Below are positions 53,241 to 62,850 of a stretch of 64,000 nucleotides of DNA, piece after piece (position 1 is the stretch's first letter; the number at the start of each line of letters is the position of its first letter). The stretch comes from Microbacterium tenebrionis (lineage in GTDB: Bacteria; Actinomycetota; Actinomycetes; Actinomycetales; Microbacteriaceae). The stretch lies in contig NZ_CAHJXQ010000001.1 of NCBI RefSeq assembly GCF_903645325.1, positions 186,001-250,000 on the forward strand, read 5' to 3'. Position numbers and translations under genes: made by a program. Below the pieces are notes generated by a model that was given only the letters and a program-made list of their open reading frames with translations, was not told the DNA's origin and searched no databases.

Positions 53241-54903
53241 CGGCATCACCGGCAGCGGATGCCGCGGCATCGCTCCTCGCCGAGCTCGTCGCTCACGGCG
53301 TCCGCGATGTCGTGATCTCGCCGGGTTCCCGATCGCAGGCGCTTGCGCTCGCCGCGACCCATCTCGCCCGGCAGGGGTCCATCCGCGTGCACGTGCGCAT
53401 CGACGAGCGCGTGGCGGGCTTCACCGCTCTCGGCCTCGCCCGTGAGACGCGGGTGCCGGCTGCCGTCGTCTGCACCTCGGGCACGGCCGCCGCGAATCTG
53501 CTGCCGGCGGCCATGGAGGCGTTCCATTCCGGGATCCCCCTGCTGCTGCTGACCGCTGACCGACCGCCTGAGCTGCGCGGCGTCGGCGCGAACCAGGCGA
53601 CGATCCAGCCCGGCTTGTTCGGGGCGTTCGTGCGCTGGCAGCATGATGCGCCGGTGCCCGGCGATGGTTCGTGGGGTGGTCTCGGCGCGCGTGCCGTCGC
53701 CGCGGCCATGGGAGCGGATGCCGAACAGGTGGGCCTGCCGGGTGTCGCGGGCCCCGTGCATCTGAACCTCCCCGCCCGCGAACCGCTGTCGACGGCACTG
53801 CCGGACGACTTCACGGCAGCGCCCGGGGCGGCCCCGACGGCGGATGCCGGCGAACCGATCGTGCTCGAGCACGGGCCCCGCACCGTCGTCATCGCGGGTG
53901 CGGATGCCGGACCCTCGGCGGAAGACGTCTCGCACGCCGGATCCTGGCCCCTGATCGCCGAGATCGTCAGCGGGTCCCGGTTCGGCAGGTACGTCGTACA
54001 CGGCTACCGGGAGCACCTGCGCGATCCTGACCTCGGCGGACGCATCGAGCGCGCCGTGGTGCTCGGCCACCCGACTCTCAGCCGCGAGGTCGCAGCCCTC
54101 CTGAAGCGCGACGACGTCGAGGTCGTCGCCGTCGCGGCGGCGAGGCGCTGAACCTCAACGGACGCTCGCGGGCAGCGGCATCCGTCACCATCGCTCGCGG
54201 CGACGCCGACCGCGCCTGGCTCGGTGAATGGATGCAGGCGTCCGCCGCATCCGTCGTCGACCTCAGCGAGAACGCCCCCGACCAGGACGGCCTGCACTCC
54301 ACGAACCTCTCGGCCCGTCGCGACGCCATGCGCGCCGAGCTCGCGGCCGTACGCCGCCCGCTCGATCGCGAGCTGCTGGTGGATGCCGTGTGGCGGGCGA
54401 CCTGGCCGCACGACCGGCTGATGTTCGGTTCGTCCCGGCTCGTCCGGGTCGCCGACGCCGTGCTCGGCGGCAAGAAAGTGCCCGTGCACGCGAACCGCGG
54501 ACTCGCCGGGATCGACGGCACGATCGCGACCGCCACCGGCATCGCGCTCGCGAGCCAGGCGGACGGCGCAGCCGGCGTCACCCGCGTGATCCTCGGCGAT
54601 CTCGCGTTCCTGCACGACGTCGGCGCCCTCCTGCTGCCGCCCGACGAAGTAGAGCCGCGTCTGCAGGTGATCGTCGGCAACGATGGCGGCGGGACGATCT
54701 TCGACGGACTCGAGGTCGCGGCATCCGCACCGCGCGAAGACCTCGACCGCGTGTTCTACACGCCGCACACCGCGCAGCTCGAGCAGCTGGCCGCAGCATA
54801 CGGGTGGGGCTATCAGCGCATCACGACCCGCGCGGCCCTCGACCAGGCACTGACCTCTCCGGTCGCCGGTCGCCAGCTCATCGAGGTGCCGCTGCCGCGC
54901 TGA
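53237..54903 (+). pseudogene. menD: SEPHCHC synthase MenD, single-base frameshift near 54136
   Basis: ThDP enzyme that adds the succinyl group to isochorismate in menaquinone synthesis, about 555 residues if repaired. The first part (53237-54151) has ISPGSRSQALALA, DERVAGFTALGLA and ADRPPELRG. It breaks at VVAVAAARR. The second part, from GGEALNLNGRSR to PLPR, carries the ThDP motif region NRGLAGIDGTIATATG and VGNDGGGTIFDGLE. One C added in GTCGCGGCGG near 54136 restores the frame. As menA, menF and menG are intact and this step is essential for menaquinone, a read error is more likely than a real loss. Confidence 0.85.
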
Positions 54904-54931
54904 CGCCTCCGGCGGCCGCGCCCTCCGTTGG

Positions 54932-55087
54932 GCACAACTTCGGATGCCGCGGCCGACACTCCGGGCTGATGGCCCCGGCCCTGGCGTGTTCGTGCTCCCA
55001 TCCGAAGCTGTGCACGGGGTGGACCGGTCTGTGATCCGAAGCTGTGCACGGGGTGGATCGGGGGTGTGATCCGAAGCTGTGCTCGGG
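54932..55087. repeat. inverted and tandem repeat cluster between menD and PPK2
   Basis: GCACAACTTCGGATG (54932-54946) is inverted, with one mismatch, at 54999-55013. The right arm is then repeated directly: ATCCGAAGCTGTGCACGGGG at 55000, 55034 and (shortened) 55069, period 34-35. The region lies before PPK2 and could be a terminator followed by regulatory repeats, or a degraded mobile palindrome. Confidence 0.65.
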
Positions 55088-55099
55088 CAGGATGGGCAG

Positions 55100-55954
55100 A
55101 TGGGCAACCGAGGCTGGACCGACGAGGCATCCGAGATTCTGCGCGTGGGGGAGGGATTCCGGCTGTCGGACGTCGATCCGGGCAGCCACCCCGGCTACGC
55201 GGGAGGCAAGAAGAGCGCCGAGAAGGAGCTCGCCGTCGGGATCGAGGCGCTCAGCGAGCTGCAGGAGCGCCTGTTCGCGGCGAGTCGCACCGGCAACGCG
55301 AAGGACGCCGTGCTGCTCGTGCTGCAGGGGATGGATTCCGCGGGCAAAGGCGGGATCGTCCGGCATGTCGTCGGCGGGGTCGACCCGCAGGGCGTCGAGC
55401 TCGCGGCGTTCAAGGCGCCGACGAAGGAAGAGCTCGAGCACGACTTCCTCTGGCGCATCGAGAAGCGACTGCCGCAGCCCGGCTTCATCGGCGTCTTCGA
55501 CCGCTCGCACTACGAGGATGTGCTCGTCGGCAAGGTTCGCGCGCTCGCGCCGGCGGACGAGATCGAACGCCGGTACGACGCGATCAACGCGTTCGAGGCG
55601 CGGGTCGCGGCATCCGGCACGCGCATCGTGAAGGTCATGCTGCACATCTCTCGGGAGGAGCAGAAGGAGCGACTGATGGAGCGCCTCGAGCGCCCCGACA
55701 AGCACTGGAAGTACAACCCCGGCGACGTCGACGAGCGGATGCTGTGGCCGCAGTACATGGCGGCGTATCAGACCGTCTTCGAGCGGACCTCGACCGAGGC
55801 CGCGCCCTGGCACGTGGTCCCCGCGGACAGCAAGTGGTACGCCAGGCTCGCCGTGCAGGAGCTGCTGCTGACGGCCGTGGAGGACATCGACCCGCAGTGG
55901 CCGGCCGCCGACTTCGACGTCGAGGCCGAGAAGAAGAGGCTTGCCGCCACTTAG
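55100..55954 (+). CDS. PPK2-family polyphosphate kinase
   Basis: A 284-residue P-loop kinase that transfers phosphate between polyphosphate and nucleotides. Walker A GMDSAGKGG near residue 78; lid and Walker B in FDRSHYEDVLVG near 135; HWKYNPGDVDER near 200. This size and motif set fit the class using nucleoside di- or monophosphates. ATG 55100 follows GGATGGGCAG. It overlaps the convergent menF stop by four bases. Confidence 0.9.
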   Translation: MGNRGWTDEASEILRVGEGFRLSDVDPGSHPGYAGGKKSAEKELAVGIEALSELQERLFAASRTGNAKDAVLLVLQGMDSAGKGGIVRHVVGGVDPQGVELAAFKAPTKEELEHDFLWRIEKRLPQPGFIGVFDRSHYEDVLVGKVRALAPADEIERRYDAINAFEARVAASGTRIVKVMLHISREEQKERLMERLERPDKHWKYNPGDVDERMLWPQYMAAYQTVFERTSTEAAPWHVVPADSKWYARLAVQELLLTAVEDIDPQWPAADFDVEAEKKRLAAT

Positions 55955-57216
55955 GCCAGCGCGTCGACGAGCGGGCGGAACTTCACCCGGGTCTCGAGCA
56001 GCTCGGTCTCCGGGTCGCTCGCCGCGACGATCCCCGCGCCCGCATACGCCGTCACCGCGATGGCCTCCGGCCCTGCCGTGAACTGCGCGCAGCGCAGCGC
56101 GATCGCCCACTCGCCGTTCCCGTCGCCGTCGATCCAGCCCACCGGGCCCGCGTATCGACCGCGGTCGAACGGCTCGATCTCGCGGATCGCCGCCACGGCG
56201 GCCGGCGTCGGCGTACCGGCCACGGCCGCTGTCGGATGCACGGCCCCGACGAGGTCGAGCGCGGACTCGCCTTCGGAGAGTTCGGCCTCGACATCGGTGG
56301 CGAGGTGGAACAGGTTCGGCAGCTTCAGCAGGAACGGCTGCTCACTCGCCGCCATCGCCCGCACGTGCGGGCGCAGCGACTCCAGCAACGACTGCACGGC
56401 GTACTCGTGCTCGTCGATGTCCTTCGTGCTCGACGCCAGATGAGCCGACGCGGCGGCATCCTCGTCGGCATCCGCTCCGCGCCCGATCGTGCCGGCCAGC
56501 ACTCGTGCGGTGACCGTGCGATCCTGCACGGTCACGAGGGTCTCGGGGCTCGCGCCGATCAGGCCGTCGACCGCGAACGTCCACGTGTCGGGATACCCCG
56601 TCGACAGCGCCCGCACGAGTCGGCGCAGATCCGATCCGGCCGGAATCGTGCCCGCCAGATCGCGGGCCAGCACGATCTTGCTGGCCTCGCCGCCTGCGAT
56701 CCGCGTCAGCGCCGCGCGGACGGACCGCTGATACCCCTCGGGCGACTGCGCGCCCGGCCCGACGGTCCCCGCCCAATGCGGCCCGTACGCTCGTGATTCG
56801 AGCGCGGCGTCGGGCTGGTCCTGCGGCAGGTCGTCCCCGGCCTGCGCGATCCGGGTGATCCACCCGCGCCCCTGGTGCCTGCCGAGGATGATCGAGGGAA
56901 CGAGGAGGATGCTGTCGGCATCCGAACCCTCATCGAACGTCAGCGCCCCGAACCCGACCAGTCCGGTGCCCGGCAGGCCGACGGGGTCGTCGACCTCGGC
57001 GTTCTCGGAGAGCGCGCGCCAGGCATCCGCCATGATCGTGCTGCGCAGCGCTCCTTCGCCGGCGGGCACCCGGATGGATGCCAGCACCGTGTCGCCGACG
57101 GCGACGATCCCGTCACCTCGGCGGAGCCACGCGAGCGGCCGATCGGGGTCGGCATACGCCAGCAGGTCGTCGACCGGATCGAATTCTCGGGTCTGCACGA
57201 TCAGGCGGTGGGTCAC
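55951..57216 (-). CDS. menF: isochorismate synthase
   Basis: A 421-residue chorismate-using enzyme that starts menaquinone synthesis. The C-terminal chorismate-binding domain has ASKIVLARDLAG, FAVDGLIGASPETLV, LAGTIGRGAD, LVGAVHPTAAVAGTP, and a Mg-binding glutamate in the E-rich LLETRVKFRPL region. GTG 57216. It lies opposite to menD and menG, but the function is shared. It might alternatively serve a siderophore; no such genes are here. Confidence 0.9.
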   Translation of the reverse strand: MTHRLIVQTREFDPVDDLLAYADPDRPLAWLRRGDGIVAVGDTVLASIRVPAGEGALRSTIMADAWRALSENAEVDDPVGLPGTGLVGFGALTFDEGSDADSILLVPSIILGRHQGRGWITRIAQAGDDLPQDQPDAALESRAYGPHWAGTVGPGAQSPEGYQRSVRAALTRIAGGEASKIVLARDLAGTIPAGSDLRRLVRALSTGYPDTWTFAVDGLIGASPETLVTVQDRTVTARVLAGTIGRGADADEDAAASAHLASSTKDIDEHEYAVQSLLESLRPHVRAMAASEQPFLLKLPNLFHLATDVEAELSEGESALDLVGAVHPTAAVAGTPTPAAVAAIREIEPFDRGRYAGPVGWIDGDGNGEWAIALRCAQFTAGPEAIAVTAYAGAGIVAASDPETELLETRVKFRPLVDALA

Positions 57217-57272
57217 ATACCCAGAATAGTTCGCACCCGCGCCCCGGCAGGCGTGCCGCGTAGTGTGGGGGA

Positions 57273-57857
57273 GTGAGCACGCGTCCCGCACCCGGAACCG
57301 AGATGATCTTCCAGTGGCGCAAGTGGGACGGCTCGCCGCACTGGCGCCATGAATGCGTGTACCTGGGCGCGGATGAGTGGGGCGACTGGGTCGGTCAGCC
57401 GATCGGCTGGCACAGCATCCGCCCGGGTGCGGAGTTCTACGCCGAGGCGTCCAACGTCACCCTCGTGCCGCCGTCGGGCGACTTCGCCCTGACGGTCAAT
57501 CGCGACCATCCGATCGGGATGCGCGTCTACATCGACCTCGGCTGGGACGTGCGCTGGACCGACGACCCGCTGCTGGCGACGGGCATCGACATGGATCTCG
57601 ACGTCATCCGCCTCGAGAATGAGCGGGATCCGGTCGAGGGTCCGAGCGGCACCTGGGTGGACGACCGCGACGAGTGGGCCGAGCACAGCATCCGGTACGG
57701 CTACCCGGCGGATGTCATGAGCCGCCTCGAGGCGCTGACCCTCGACCTCGAAGACCGAGTCCGGCGTCAGGTCGCGCCGTTCGACGACGCGACCGCCGAC
57801 CGCTGGCTCGACCGCCTGGAAGCGCTCGGGCTCGAGCGATCTAGACTGGACGCGTGA
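57273..57857 (+). CDS. DUF402 domain-containing protein
   Basis: A 194-residue protein with the DUF402 barrel: FQWRKWDGSPHWRHEC, YIDLGWDVRWTDDPL, DVIRLENERDPV, with acidic residues that bind metal in nucleoside diphosphatase relatives. Function is therefore possibly phosphatase. GTG 57273. Its stop overlaps the menG start (GTGA). Confidence 0.85.
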   Translation: MSTRPAPGTEMIFQWRKWDGSPHWRHECVYLGADEWGDWVGQPIGWHSIRPGAEFYAEASNVTLVPPSGDFALTVNRDHPIGMRVYIDLGWDVRWTDDPLLATGIDMDLDVIRLENERDPVEGPSGTWVDDRDEWAEHSIRYGYPADVMSRLEALTLDLEDRVRRQVAPFDDATADRWLDRLEALGLERSRLDA

Positions 57858-58609
57858 ACGAGCCCAACCGCGCCGACCTCGGCAAGGACCCGAAGCGCGT
57901 CAGCGGCATGTTCGATCAGGTCGCCCCCGGATACGACCGGACCAACACCGCCATGACCTTCGGCAACGATGCGTTCTGGCGCGCGGCGACGACCCGTGCC
58001 GTGGCCCCGAAGCGCTACGAGCGGATTCTCGATCTCGCTGCGGGCACGGCATCCTCCTCGGCATCCCTCGCTGCCAGCGGAGCAGACGTCGTCGCCGCGG
58101 ACTTCTCGCCCGGGATGCTGGCCGAGGGCAAGCGCCGCCACGGTCACCTGCCCAACCTCTCCTTCGTGGAGGCGGATGCCATGAACCTCCCCTTCGGCGA
58201 TGACGAGTTCGATGCCGTCACCATGTCGTACGGCCTGCGCAACGTGCAGCAGCCGAAGAAGGCGCTCGCCGAGTTGTTCCGCGTGACGAAGCCCGGTGGA
58301 CGCATGGTGATCAACGAGTTCTCCACCCCGCCCGGCCGAGCCTTCCGCGGCCTGTACCGCTTCTACAACGCGCAGGTCCTCCCGCGTGTCGCGCGCCTCG
58401 CCGGCACCAACGGCGACGCCTACGACTACCTGAACGAGTCGATCGCCGACTGGCCGGACCAGAAGCGGCTGTCGGCGTGGATCCGCGAGGCGGGATGGAC
58501 CGAGGTGCACTACCGCAACCTCTCCTTCGGCATCGTCGCCCTGCATCGCGCGGTCAAGCCGGCGGCGCCCGGCGCGATCAACCCGCCTCGTGCGACGAGC
58601 GCGGCCTGA
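57854..58609 (+). CDS. menG: demethylmenaquinone methyltransferase
   Basis: A 251-residue SAM enzyme of the UbiE/MenG type that performs the last step of menaquinone synthesis. The family start is KRVSGMFDQVAPGYDRTN; motif I is ILDLAAGTASSS near residue 60; YGLRNVQQPKKALAE and PGGRMVINEFSTP follow. GTG 57854, coupled to DUF402. Confidence 0.95.
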   Translation: MNEPNRADLGKDPKRVSGMFDQVAPGYDRTNTAMTFGNDAFWRAATTRAVAPKRYERILDLAAGTASSSASLAASGADVVAADFSPGMLAEGKRRHGHLPNLSFVEADAMNLPFGDDEFDAVTMSYGLRNVQQPKKALAELFRVTKPGGRMVINEFSTPPGRAFRGLYRFYNAQVLPRVARLAGTNGDAYDYLNESIADWPDQKRLSAWIREAGWTEVHYRNLSFGIVALHRAVKPAAPGAINPPRATSAA

Positions 58610-58630
58610 GCCGCGGGTAGGGTGGAGATC

Positions 58631-59692
58631 GTGACTTCGAACCCCGCCGCACCGGGTTCGCGCCTCGCGAGCCGACTCGGCTTCAGCGACCGTGTTTTCG
58701 TCGGCCCGGCCGCGCGACGCGTCGTTCGCCAGATCGAAGACGGGCTCGACCTCGTCGAGTCCGGGCTCGCCGATGAGTTGCACGTCGCGGACTCGATCGC
58801 CGACGCCTCGGCACGCTATCTGTACGAGGCCGGCGGCAAGCGCATCCGTCCCGTGCTGACGCTCCTGACCGCACAGCTCGGCGAGGGCAACATCCCCGCC
58901 GTGATCGACATCGCCAAGGCGCTCGAGATGACCCACCTCGGCTCGCTGTACCACGACGACGTCATGGACGGCGCCGACCGCCGCCGCGGGGTCCCGGCCG
59001 CGCACGCGGTGTGGGGCAACAACGTCGCGATCCTCACCGGTGACATCCTGTTCTCGCGGGCGAGCCAGCTCATGTCGAGAAACGGCGAGCGCGCGATCCG
59101 GCTGCAGGCCGACACGTTCGAGCGCCTCGTCCTCGGGCAGCTGCACGAGACCGTGGGTGCGCAGGAGGACGACGACCCGATCGAGTTCTACATCCAGGTG
59201 CTCGCCGACAAGACCGGATCCCTCATCGCCGCGGCCACGCAGGGCGGCGCGATCTTCTCGAACGCCCCGGCCGAATATGAGGAGCCGCTGCGCGTCTACG
59301 GCGAGAAGGTCGGGGTCGCGTTCCAGCTCCTCGACGACGTCATCGACCTCTCCGCCGATCCCGCTGAGACCGGCAAGGTCCCCGGCACCGATCTGCGCGC
59401 CGGCGTGCCGACGATGCCGTACCTGCTGCTGAAGGCCGAGACGGATGCCGCATCCGCCGCGCTCGCCGCGCGCATCGACGACGGCGTGGCCCGGATCTCC
59501 GACGGAGCCGACCCCGCCATCCTCGACCAGCCGCTCGCCGAACTGCGCGACCACGCCGTCACGCAGAAGACGCTCGAGCTCGCGCGTGCCTGGACCCGCG
59601 ACGCGACCGCGGCGCTCGCCCCCCTGCCCAAGGGCACGGTGCGCGACGCCCTGATCCGCTTCGCCGAGACTCTTGCAGACCGCAGCAGCTGA
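58631..59692 (+). CDS. polyprenyl diphosphate synthase
   Basis: A 353-residue trans-isoprenyl synthase that makes the menaquinone side chain. First Asp-rich motif LYHDDVMDGADRRRG near residue 118, second FQLLDDVIDLSADP near 235, and GGKRIRPVLTLL near 80. GTG 58631 follows GGTGGAG; an upstream GTG at 58622 is inside that Shine-Dalgarno. Downstream of menG by 21 bases, so one operon. Confidence 0.92.
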   Translation: MTSNPAAPGSRLASRLGFSDRVFVGPAARRVVRQIEDGLDLVESGLADELHVADSIADASARYLYEAGGKRIRPVLTLLTAQLGEGNIPAVIDIAKALEMTHLGSLYHDDVMDGADRRRGVPAAHAVWGNNVAILTGDILFSRASQLMSRNGERAIRLQADTFERLVLGQLHETVGAQEDDDPIEFYIQVLADKTGSLIAAATQGGAIFSNAPAEYEEPLRVYGEKVGVAFQLLDDVIDLSADPAETGKVPGTDLRAGVPTMPYLLLKAETDAASAALAARIDDGVARISDGADPAILDQPLAELRDHAVTQKTLELARAWTRDATAALAPLPKGTVRDALIRFAETLADRSS

Positions 59693-59728
59693 CCGATCCG
59701 CGCAGCTGCAGCATCCGAAAGGACACCC

Positions 59729-61102
59729 ATGACCAAGCTCAGGCTTGCCATCGTCGGCGCAGGCCCCGCCGGAATCTACGCGGCGGACATCCTGCTGAAG
59801 ACCGAGCGCTCCTTCGACGTCTCCATCGACCTGTTCGAGCAGCTCCCCGCACCCTACGGCCTGGTCCGCTACGGCGTGGCCCCCGACCACCCCCGGATCA
59901 AGGGCGTGATCAACGCCCTGCGCGACGTGCTCGACCGCGGCGACATCCGCATCTTCGGCAACGTGCGCTTCGGCGAGGACATCACGCTCGACGACCTGAA
60001 GAAGCACTACAACGCCGTGATCTTCGCCACCGGCGCCATCCGCGACTCGGCCCTCGACATCCCCGGCATCGACGCCGAGGGCTCGTTCGGCGCCGCGGAC
60101 TTCGTCAGCTGGTTCGACGGCCACCCCGACGTGCCCCGCGAGTGGACCCTGGACGCCGAGTCCGTCGCCGTGCTCGGCAACGGCAACGTCGCGCTCGACG
60201 TCGCCCGCATCCTCGCCAAGCACGCCGAGGATCTGCTGCCCACCGAGATCCCCGACAACGTGCACGCCGGCCTCGAGGCGTCGAAGATCACGGATGTGCA
60301 CGTGTTCGGCCGTCGCGGCCCCGCCCAGGTGAAGTTCACCCCGCTCGAGCTGCGCGAGCTCGGCGAGCTGCGCGATGTCGACATGGTCGTCTACGACGAG
60401 GACTTCGACTACGACGAGGCTTCCAAGGACGCCGTCGCCAGCAACAAGCAGGTCAAGGTCATCGACCGCATCCTGCAGCAGTGGCGCACCCGCCCGTCGG
60501 TGAACAACGCCGGGGGAGAGGCCTCCCGACGCCTCCACCTGCACTTCTGGGCCAAGCCCGTCGAGATCAAGAAGGATACAGATGGCAGGGTCGCGGCCAT
60601 CGTCTACGAGCGCACGCAGCCCGATGGCTCGGGCGGCGTGACCGGCACCGGCGAGTTGCGCGAGATCGCGATCGGCCAGATGTACCGTGCGGTCGGCTAC
60701 TTCGGCTCGCCGCTGAAGGACGTGCCGTTCGACAAGAAGCACGGCGTGATCCCGAACCGCGAGGGCCAGGTCATCGCGAAGGACTCCAACCAGCGCGTTC
60801 CCGGCATCTACGCCACCGGCTGGATCAAGCGGGGGCCGGTCGGTCTGATCGGCCACACGAAGTCCGACGCGATGGAGACCGTGCAGCACCTCGTCAACGA
60901 CCAGGGCTCGTGGTGGCAGCCGGAGGACCCGTCCGAGGCCGCTATCCCCGCGCTGCTCGAGTCGCGCGGGGTCCAGTGGACCGACCTCGACGGCTGGCAC
61001 CGCCTCGACGAGCACGAGATCGCCCTCGGGGGGCCGCACGACCGCGCCCGCATCAAGGTCGTTCCGCGCGACGAGATGGTCCGCATCTCCCGCGGGGAGT
61101 AG
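59729..61102 (+). CDS. ferredoxin-NADP reductase-like FAD oxidoreductase (FprA type)
   Basis: A 457-residue two-dinucleotide-domain flavoprotein. FAD motif VGAGPAGIYAADIL near residue 9, NADP motif LGNGNVALDVARIL near 148, GRRGPAQVKFTPLELREL, and the C-terminal ATGWIKRGPVGLIGHTKSDA. It matches adrenodoxin reductase-like FprA. It passes electrons between NADPH and ferredoxin. AAAGGA precedes the ATG. Confidence 0.92.
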   Translation: MTKLRLAIVGAGPAGIYAADILLKTERSFDVSIDLFEQLPAPYGLVRYGVAPDHPRIKGVINALRDVLDRGDIRIFGNVRFGEDITLDDLKKHYNAVIFATGAIRDSALDIPGIDAEGSFGAADFVSWFDGHPDVPREWTLDAESVAVLGNGNVALDVARILAKHAEDLLPTEIPDNVHAGLEASKITDVHVFGRRGPAQVKFTPLELRELGELRDVDMVVYDEDFDYDEASKDAVASNKQVKVIDRILQQWRTRPSVNNAGGEASRRLHLHFWAKPVEIKKDTDGRVAAIVYERTQPDGSGGVTGTGELREIAIGQMYRAVGYFGSPLKDVPFDKKHGVIPNREGQVIAKDSNQRVPGIYATGWIKRGPVGLIGHTKSDAMETVQHLVNDQGSWWQPEDPSEAAIPALLESRGVQWTDLDGWHRLDEHEIALGGPHDRARIKVVPRDEMVRISRGE

Positions 61103-61139
61103 CGAGTCGAAGCATCCCGCCCGCGGCTAGACTGACGCC

Positions 61140-62180
61140 ATGACCGCGTGGCTGCTTGACGTCCTCGGGGACGAGTTCGAGCAGACCACGCTGCCGCTCG
61201 GAGAGGATCACGAGGGTGAGGTCGTCGCGACGCTGGTGCGTGCTCTGCCGCCGGCGCCGCCCGAGCCGCCGAGCGGCTGGGAGCGGTTCGTCCGTCGTCT
61301 GCGCGGGATGCCGCAGGCGGACCCGCCCCCGATGCTCGACGGGGTCGACGTGCTCTACGTGCACGGCTGGTCGGACTACTTCTTCCAGAAGCGGCTGGCC
61401 AGGTTCTGGACGTCTCAGGGCGCCCGATTCTTCGCCCTGGACCTGCGCAAGTACGGCCGCAGCCTCCGTGACGGCCAGACGCCCGGCTACGTCACCGATC
61501 TGAAGACGTACGACGAGGACATCGCCGCGGCGCTCGAGGCGATGCGGTCGGATGCCGTCGGCGATCGTCGGCTGGTGCTCATGGGACACTCGACCGGTGG
61601 CCTGGTGCTGAGCCTGTGGGCATCGCGTCATCCGGACGCTGCGGATGCCGTGATCCTGAACTCGCCGTGGCTGGAACTGCAGCTCGCGCCGCTGCGCGCC
61701 GCGATCATCCCGATGATCGAGCTGCAGGCGCGGCTGCGCCCGATGGAAGCCGCTCCGCAGATCGACCTCGGCTTCTACGCCCGTGCGCAGGCGGCGGTCG
61801 CTGACCCCGACGACCTGATGGAGACGAATCCGACGTGGCGCCCGGTGCCCGCGATGCCGGTGCACGCCGGCTGGCTCCGCGCGATCACGCGCGGTCATCG
61901 AGCCGTCGCCGACGGCCTGACGATCACCGCGCCGGTGTGCGTGCTCCTGTCGAAGCGCTCGGCGCTGCCGACGAGGTGGTCGGACGAACTGACCTCGGCC
62001 GACACGGTTCTCGCCGTCGACGGGATCGCGCAGCGGGCGCTCGGGCTCGGATCATCCGTGACGATCGAGCGCATCGACGGGGCGCTGCACGACGTGTTCC
62101 TGTCGCGCAAGGACGCGCGCGATGACGCCTACGCGCGGCTGGAGCGCTGGGTGACCGGGTGGGCGGCGGCTCAGCGGTAG
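61140..62180 (+). CDS. alpha/beta hydrolase (serine aminopeptidase S33 / lysophospholipase-like)
   Basis: A 346-residue protein. [19 protein letters not shown] near residue 75, nucleophile elbow [10 protein letters not shown] (Ser near 145), [10 protein letters not shown], and a late His in [14 protein letters not shown]. The lysophospholipase-like form is common in actinobacteria. Substrate unknown. It overlaps the convergent YajQ gene by ten bases. Confidence 0.85.
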   Translation: MTAWLLDVLGDEFEQTTLPLGEDHEGEVVATLVRALPPAPPEPPSGWERFVRRLRGMPQADPPPMLDGVDVLYVHGWSDYFFQKRLARFWTSQGARFFALDLRKYGRSLRDGQTPGYVTDLKTYDEDIAAALEAMRSDAVGDRRLVLMGHSTGGLVLSLWASRHPDAADAVILNSPWLELQLAPLRAAIIPMIELQARLRPMEAAPQIDLGFYARAQAAVADPDDLMETNPTWRPVPAMPVHAGWLRAITRGHRAVADGLTITAPVCVLLSKRSALPTRWSDELTSADTVLAVDGIAQRALGLGSSVTIERIDGALHDVFLSRKDARDDAYARLERWVTGWAAAQR

Positions 62181-62659
62181 TTGATGAACTGCAGGTCGAT
62201 GTCGAGGTCTGAGCCCTTGAGAAGCGCGATCACGGCCTGAAGGTCGTCGCGGCTCTTTGACTGCACGCGCAGCTCGTCGCCCTGGATCTGGCTCTTGACG
62301 CCCTTCGGGCCCTCATCGCGGATGATCTTCCCGATCTTCTTCGCGTTCTCGGACGAGATGCCGTCCTTGAGCGTCGAGACGATCCGGTACTCCTTACCGC
62401 TGGCGAACGGGTCGCCCGACTCGAGGCTCTTGAGCGAGATGCCGCGCTTTATGAGCTTGGACTGGAACACATCGAGGACGGCCTTCGCGCGCTCCTCGGT
62501 GTTCGCCTTGATGAGGATCGACTCGCCGCTCCACTCGACCGAGGCGCCGGTGCCCTTGAAGTCGTAGCGCTGCTCGACCTCCTTGCGGGCCTGGTTGAGG
62601 GCGTTCTCCGCCTCCTGGTGGTCGACCTTGCTGACGATGTCGAACGATGAGTCTGCCAT
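62171..62659 (-). CDS. yajQ: YajQ family nucleotide-binding protein (DUF520)
   Basis: A 162-residue protein with the whole-length YajQ pattern: [20 protein letters not shown] at the start, [13 protein letters not shown], and [16 protein letters not shown]. Two ferredoxin-like domains. Relatives bind cyclic di-GMP in some bacteria and ATP or RNA in others. Single gene. Confidence 0.94.
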   Translation of the reverse strand: MADSSFDIVSKVDHQEAENALNQARKEVEQRYDFKGTGASVEWSGESILIKANTEERAKAVLDVFQSKLIKRGISLKSLESGDPFASGKEYRIVSTLKDGISSENAKKIGKIIRDEGPKGVKSQIQGDELRVQSKSRDDLQAVIALLKGSDLDIDLQFINYR

Positions 62660-62767
62660 GGCGCCATCCTATCGATTCGCTGTTCGCCCCACGATTCTGA
62701 AAGCGCGTCCATGCTCGCGGCCCGGTCGCCCGCTTCTGTTACAGCTTGGTATCGGCCGCTTCTGCGA

Positions 62768-62811
62768 TTGCCAGACCGGGCGCCTGCCATGCATACTGTA
62801 AGCGCTTGCAG
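62768..62811 (+). promoter_or_regulatory. promoter with LacI-type operator for the sugar-binding protein
   Basis: TTGCCA (62768-62773) and CATACT (62792-62797), 18 bases apart, fit a housekeeping promoter. CTGTAAGCGCTTGCAG (62796-62811) overlaps the -10 and start. It matches the LacI-family pattern TGNNANCGNTNNCA, so the gene is probably repressed in the absence of sugar. Confidence 0.75.
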
Positions 62812-62850
62812 TTCTGCGAGCACCTAACGCATCAAGAGAGGCACACACCA

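Noticed and set aside
57767..61039. Very long leftward open frame (1090 codons)
   Set aside because: It lies opposite menG, the polyprenyl synthase and the FprA gene, all with clear family motifs; its composition (Gly/Val/Arg/Asp/His) is that of a GC-rich antisense frame.
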